The notes under the pieces are model-generated. The model saw only the letters and a program-made list of their open reading frames with translations, did no database searches and was not told where the DNA came from. Shown here one piece after another: positions 60,571 through 64,000 of a DNA stretch of 64,000 nt. The stretch is taken from assembly GCA_029780695.1 (NCBI GenBank), contig JAKOYD010000086.1:1-64000 (forward strand), given 5' to 3'. Position 1 is the stretch's first letter. Every line of letters begins with the position of its first letter. The DNA is from Pseudomonadota bacterium. GTDB lineage: Bacteria > Pseudomonadota > Gammaproteobacteria > Burkholderiales > Burkholderiaceae_C. Both the position numbers and the translations under genes were made by a program.

Positions 60571-60861
60571 ATGAGCGCCCTGCCCCAAGACGTTTCTCCC
60601 GCCCCCAACAGCCGCCGCGTGCGCTTCTTCCGCAACGGCGCCAACCAGGCCGTGCGCATTCCGCGGGAGTTTGAGTTGCCGGGGGAGGAGGCGGTGATCG
60701 AGCAGATCGGCGACAAGCTGGTCATCCGCCCGTTGGCCGCGCCGCTGGTCAAGGGCAGCGCCGCCTCGCTGGCCGCCGTGCTGTCCACCATGGAGCCGAT
60801 TGACGATGAGTTTCCGGACGTGGACGCGGGCTTGCTGCCGCTCGATGACATCGAGCTATGA
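60571..60861 (+). CDS. vapB: VapB-type (AbrB/SpoVT fold) antitoxin
   Basis: A 96-residue antitoxin. The N-terminal half (RVRFFRNGANQAVRIPREFE) is the AbrB/SpoVT swapped-hairpin DNA-binding fold, and the acidic C-terminus (IDDEFPDVDAG) should cover the toxin. GGAGG precedes the ATG. Repression through the palindrome at 60510-60535 is likely. Overlaps vapC by 4 nt. Confidence 0.88.
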   Translation: MSALPQDVSPAPNSRRVRFFRNGANQAVRIPREFELPGEEAVIEQIGDKLVIRPLAAPLVKGSAASLAAVLSTMEPIDDEFPDVDAGLLPLDDIEL

Positions 60862-61298
60862 GCTTGCCGCACACCCTGCTGCTCGACACCAACATCATCT
60901 CCATGCTGATGCGCGACCCGCATGGCGCGCTGAGCCGCCAGCTTGACCGCGCCCGTGCCCAGGTGGCTGATCTGCGTGTGGTCACCAGCGTGGTGGTCGA
61001 TGGCGAACTGCGCTTTGGCCTAGCGCGCCGTGCCTCGGCCAAACTGCAAGACGCTTATGCCAATGTGATGCAGATCATCGAGGTGCTGCCGCTGCCACCG
61101 GAGGCGGCTGAGCCTTACGCCGCCCTGCGCGCCCAACTCGAAGCCCAGGGCCAGCCCATCGGCCCCAACGACGCCTTGATCGCCGCCCATGCACTGGCGC
61201 TGGGCGCCACGCTGGTCAGCGGCGACGATGAATTTGCCCGCGTGCCGGGGCTGAAGGTGGAAAACTGGCTGCGGCCGCTGAACACGCACACAGCCTGA
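60858..61298 (+). CDS. vapC: VapC-type PIN toxin
   Basis: A 146-residue PIN-domain ribonuclease toxin. Acidic residues Asp10 (LLLDTNIIS), Glu50 (VDGELRFGL), Asp105 (GPNDALIAAHA) and Asp123/124 (SGDDEF) are all present. Related VapC proteins cleave initiator tRNA. Coupled to vapB by an ATGA overlap. This module differs in type from the pair at 36.4 kb. Confidence 0.92.
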   Translation: MSLPHTLLLDTNIISMLMRDPHGALSRQLDRARAQVADLRVVTSVVVDGELRFGLARRASAKLQDAYANVMQIIEVLPLPPEAAEPYAALRAQLEAQGQPIGPNDALIAAHALALGATLVSGDDEFARVPGLKVENWLRPLNTHTA

Positions 61299-61316
61299 GC
61301 GCCCAAGGAGCGCCTG

Positions 61317-62615
61317 TTACACCTTCGCCAACGCCTGATCCAGATCGGCCAGCAAATCGTCGATGTGCTCGATGCCGACGCACAGGCGCACGGTTTCTTC
61401 CTTCACGCCGGTCTTGGCCAGCTCTTCGGGCGACAACTGGCGGTGCGTGGTGCTGGCCGGGTGCGTGGCCAGCGACTTGGTGTCGCCGATGTTGACCAGG
61501 CGGGTGAACAGCTGCAGCGCGTCCAGAAAGCGGGCCCCCGCCGCCCGCGCATCGTCGCCGGTGCTGGACTTGACGCCGAACGTGAACAGCCCCGAGGCGC
61601 GCCCTTTCATGTAGTGCTGCGCCAGCGCGTGGTCTTCATGGTCGGGCAGGCCGGCGTAGCTGACCCAAGCCACCTTGGGGTGATTTTGCAGGTATTGCGC
61701 CACCTTCAAGGTGTTGTCGCAGATGCGCTCCATGCGCAGCGCCAGCGTTTCCATGCCCTGCAGGATTTGCCAGGCGTTGAAGGGCGACAGCGCGGCGCCG
61801 GTGTTGCGCAGCGGCACGACGCGCGCGCGGGCAATGTAAGCGGCGGCGCCCAGCGCTTCGGTGTAAACGACGCCGTGGTAGCTCACGTCGGGCTCGTTCA
61901 GGCGCTTGAAGCGCGCCTTGTTCGCCACCCAGTCGAACTTGCCCGAATCCACGATCACGCCGCCCAGCGTGGTGCCGTGGCCGCCCATATACTTGGTGAG
62001 CGAGTGGATGACGATGTCGGCACCGTGCTCGATGGGCCGCATCAGATACGGGCTGGCCACCGTGTTGTCGACGATTAGCGGCACGCCCGCCGCGTGGGCA
62101 ATGGCGGCCACGCTGGCAATGTCGGTCACGTTGCCGGCCGGGTTGCCGATGGTTTCGACAAACACGGCCTTGGTGCGCTCGTCGATCTGCTTGGCAAACG
62201 ACTGCGGATCGCGGTGGTCGGCAAAGCGCGTGGTGATGCCCAGCTGCGGCAGCGTGTGGGCAAACAGGTTGTAGGTGCCGCCATACAGTGCCGTGCTGCT
62301 GACGATGTTGTCGCCCGCCTCGGCAATGGTCTGGATGGCGTACATGATGGCCGCCTGGCCGCTGGCCACCGCCAGCGCCCCAATGCCGCCTTCGAGCGCC
62401 GCCACGCGCTTTTCCAGCACGTCGGTGGTGGGGTTCATGATGCGGGTGTAGATGTTGCCCGGCACCTTCAGGTCGAACAGATCGGCGCCGTGCTGCGCGC
62501 TGTCGAAGGCGTAGGCCACGGTCTGGTAGATGGGCACGGCGACGGCCTTGGTCGTCGGGTCGGGCGTGTAGCCGGCGTGCACGGATTGGGTTTCAAACTT
62601 CCATTGGTCGGACAT
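61317..62615 (-). CDS. metY: O-acetylhomoserine aminocarboxypropyltransferase
   Basis: A 432-residue PLP enzyme of the Cys/Met metabolism family, making homocysteine from O-acetylhomoserine and sulfide. The start MSDQWKFETQSVHAGY is family-typical. Seen: YGGTYNLF, IVDNTVASPYL, and Lys208 in SLTKYMGGHG as the PLP Schiff base. The length (432) and inserts favour MetY over the shorter MetZ/MetB. A Shine-Dalgarno AGGAG precedes the ATG. Confidence 0.93.
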   Translation of the reverse strand: MSDQWKFETQSVHAGYTPDPTTKAVAVPIYQTVAYAFDSAQHGADLFDLKVPGNIYTRIMNPTTDVLEKRVAALEGGIGALAVASGQAAIMYAIQTIAEAGDNIVSSTALYGGTYNLFAHTLPQLGITTRFADHRDPQSFAKQIDERTKAVFVETIGNPAGNVTDIASVAAIAHAAGVPLIVDNTVASPYLMRPIEHGADIVIHSLTKYMGGHGTTLGGVIVDSGKFDWVANKARFKRLNEPDVSYHGVVYTEALGAAAYIARARVVPLRNTGAALSPFNAWQILQGMETLALRMERICDNTLKVAQYLQNHPKVAWVSYAGLPDHEDHALAQHYMKGRASGLFTFGVKSSTGDDARAAGARFLDALQLFTRLVNIGDTKSLATHPASTTHRQLSPEELAKTGVKEETVRLCVGIEHIDDLLADLDQALAKV

Positions 62616-62639
62616 GTCGCTCTCCTTTTAGAACGTTGA

Positions 62640-62706
62640 TTACTATAAAACACGTAGCTGCTCGCGCTTGATGGGCAAGCGCTGGCGGCCTTTTTGACTT
62701 GAATTT
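62640..62706 (+). repeat. well-preserved repeat A copy
   Basis: actataaaacacgtagctgc, then gcgcttgatgggcaagcgct, then ggcggcctttttgacttgaa. This is the reference copy used here for the family: an inner gcgcttg/caagcgc stem and a 3' gacttgaa edge. Confidence 0.8.
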
Positions 62707-62711
62707 TCTGG

Positions 62712-63809
62712 TCAACCGCCGTCCCGCAACGCCAGGTTGTTCAGCTTGTCCAGCCGCGCCGGCCAGGTGCCCTCGCGCGCGCTCTGGCGCAGGATGCGCG
62801 TCCAGGCGACCCAGGCTTCCCAGGCCACGCGCTTGTCCCACGCATTGCCCCAGGCGCAGAAGGCGGCCAGCGCGCCGTCGGCGGCTTGCGCGGCATCATC
62901 GGCGCGGCCGGCCGACAGGTAAAGCTGGGCCAACACCATGCGCGGCTCGCCGACCCAGGGGTTGTGGCGCACGGCTTGCTCCAGCACGCCGGTGGCGACG
63001 TCCAAATCGACCAGCGGCACGTCTTGCTGCACCACCGACCAGTACAGCGCGGCGCCGGCGGCATCGTCGGCGGCGCTCAGGGGCTGCGTGCAGTTTTCAA
63101 ACACCGGCGGCATGGGCAGCAGGTTTTTCAGCGCCGGGTGCTGCAGCGCCAGGCCCAGCCGGTTGATCTGGTGCAGCATGCGGCCCGACGGGCGCATCGG
63201 CCCCGGCCACAGCGACGCGGCCCAGTGCACGGCCTGCGGCCGGTGGTCGTTGGGCGCGGGAAAGCGCGAATACACGTCGTCTTGCCAGCTCGACCACTGC
63301 TCGATGGTGTCGGCCATGCTGACGATGAGAAACGCCGCCACGGTGCGCGCCGGCAGCGTCACGCGGCCGCCGTCGTTGCGCGCCAGCGGCATGCTGCCGT
63401 CGGGCTCGAGCTGGCCGGCCAGCGCTTTGTCGATGAATTCGCGGCGCGACGCGGTGCAAAAGGCGTAGACCAGTTCTTCCGCCTCGTCGCCAATCAACGC
63501 CTGCAGGCCGGCGCGCTCGGTGCTGGCGTCGAACTTGACCAGATCGACAAAGGCGTTGCCGTACACGCTGTGCAAAAGCCCCAGCAGGCGCACGTCGCGC
63601 GGCTGCTGCCACATGGCCAGGCTGCGCGCCACGCCCACCAAGTGGTGGCGGAAGGTGCCGGCCTTGTGCCAATCCTGCCCCACGCCGCGCGACAGCACGG
63701 TGGGCAGCACGGGCGCCAGGTCGGCGTCTTTCGACAGCCATTCTTCGTCCAGCAGGCTCTGGGCGCGGGCGAACACGGCGGGATCAAGCGGATAGGGCGG
63801 CAAAGGCAT
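62712..63809 (-). CDS. hypothetical protein, DUF6817-like N-terminal region
   Basis: A 365-residue protein starting MPLPPYPLDPAVFARAQS. The region GTFRHHLVGVARSLAMW followed by GLLHSVYGNAFVD has an HD-like look and recalls the DUF6817 family. The C-terminal part (about 260-330) appears helical and TPR-like (AVRHNPWVGEPRMVLAQLYLSAGRADDAA). Function unknown. The frame stays open upstream to 63980, but that part lacks support. Confidence 0.72.
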   Translation of the reverse strand: MPLPPYPLDPAVFARAQSLLDEEWLSKDADLAPVLPTVLSRGVGQDWHKAGTFRHHLVGVARSLAMWQQPRDVRLLGLLHSVYGNAFVDLVKFDASTERAGLQALIGDEAEELVYAFCTASRREFIDKALAGQLEPDGSMPLARNDGGRVTLPARTVAAFLIVSMADTIEQWSSWQDDVYSRFPAPNDHRPQAVHWAASLWPGPMRPSGRMLHQINRLGLALQHPALKNLLPMPPVFENCTQPLSAADDAAGAALYWSVVQQDVPLVDLDVATGVLEQAVRHNPWVGEPRMVLAQLYLSAGRADDAAQAADGALAAFCAWGNAWDKRVAWEAWVAWTRILRQSAREGTWPARLDKLNNLALRDGG

Positions 63810-63973
63810 GGTTCGGTGCGTGACGGAAAGAAAAGCGCGGCCACAACCCACGGGCCGCAAGGTCAAGTGTGACATGGCGGCCCGCCGCATTGCCATGGGG
63901 GACAATCGCCGGTTGAACGGCCCGGCCCCACGCGGGCGCCGGGCATGGCCACCATCAAGGAAGGAAGCGACAC

Positions 63974-64000
63974 ATGGCACGCATGGTCAACTGCATCAAG
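63974..64000 (+). CDS. yggX: start of YggX-family oxidative damage protection protein (partial)
   Basis: ATG 63974 gives MARMVNCIK to the window edge. YggX proteins open MARxVxC(I/V)K, and a GGAAG site lies upstream. YggX is a small iron-trafficking protein protecting iron-sulfur clusters. In relatives it often follows argA; here about 10.8 kb separate them. The call rests on nine codons. Confidence 0.55.

Overview
The window looks like a chromosomal segment of a GC-rich betaproteobacterium, most likely Burkholderiales, family Comamonadaceae. The grounds are the high GC content, the housekeeping gene families (tex, purL, glnD, hrpA, argA, rlhA, selO), the Liv-type transporter with acyl-CoA genes, Bug-type solute-binding and IclR genes, and a short dispersed repeat with an AGCTATCAAAA-like edge that I associate with this family from memory. 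No rRNA, tRNA, CRISPR, prophage or classical insertion sequence was seen.

Layout. (1) 0.2-20.7 kb, all minus strand: tex, then a catabolic block which, read in the direction of transcription, runs acyl-CoA ligase, a five-gene Liv-type ABC transporter, FadB-like bifunctional enzyme, thiolase, acyl-CoA dehydrogenase, SDR, thioesterase, quinone-type reductase, AidB-type dehydrogenase, SDR. Together these could import a carboxylic acid, activate it with CoA and beta-oxidise it. (2) 20.9-24.8 kb, plus strand: selO-msrB, yciB-bolA, and a parvulin PPIase closed by a clear intrinsic terminator. (3) 24.9-32 kb: a DUF1624-like membrane protein diverging from an AsmA protein, rlhA, a universal stress protein, azlCD. 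(4) 32.1-40.7 kb: purL enlarged by repeat insertions, a VapBC-like pair, then map and glnD. (5) 40.9-45 kb: an amidohydrolase and Bug-type binding protein diverging from a LysR regulator, and a His-rich CDF metal exporter. (6) 45.2-53.2 kb: hrpA (also enlarged by repeats), a cupin lipoprotein, a nitronate monooxygenase-like enzyme, a small Ala/Arg-rich ORF, argA and a 270-bp MITE-like element. (7) 53.6-64 kb: a GlsB-type membrane protein, dsbB, an FMN reductase, an IclR-led cluster (MBL-fold protein, flavin monooxygenase, DUF2783, VOC protein), a YbjQ protein, a second VapBC module with a palindromic operator, metY, a DUF6817-like protein and the first nine codons of yggX.

The most striking feature is the repeats. 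A roughly 50-65 bp family (called A here) occurs about 22 times in 64 kb. It lies in intergenic gaps and, in frame, inside essential or conserved genes: tex, purL three times, hrpA, probably glnD and selO. The coding copies use all three reading frames of the same strand of the repeat. A second family (B, ends like CCCTCACCCC and GGGAGAGGG) is also inserted in frame in purL (twice) and hrpA. PurL and HrpA are therefore longer than their E. coli counterparts by roughly the amount inserted. Other repeats are a GGACGC-rich inverted element (D, three copies), GTTGAGC tandem arrays (C), a REP-like pair (F) and the MITE-like element.

Two further points deserve attention. The Liv ATPases appear to combine into one canonical and one degenerate ATP site. 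The MBL-fold protein of the IclR cluster has lost most ligands of the second zinc site.
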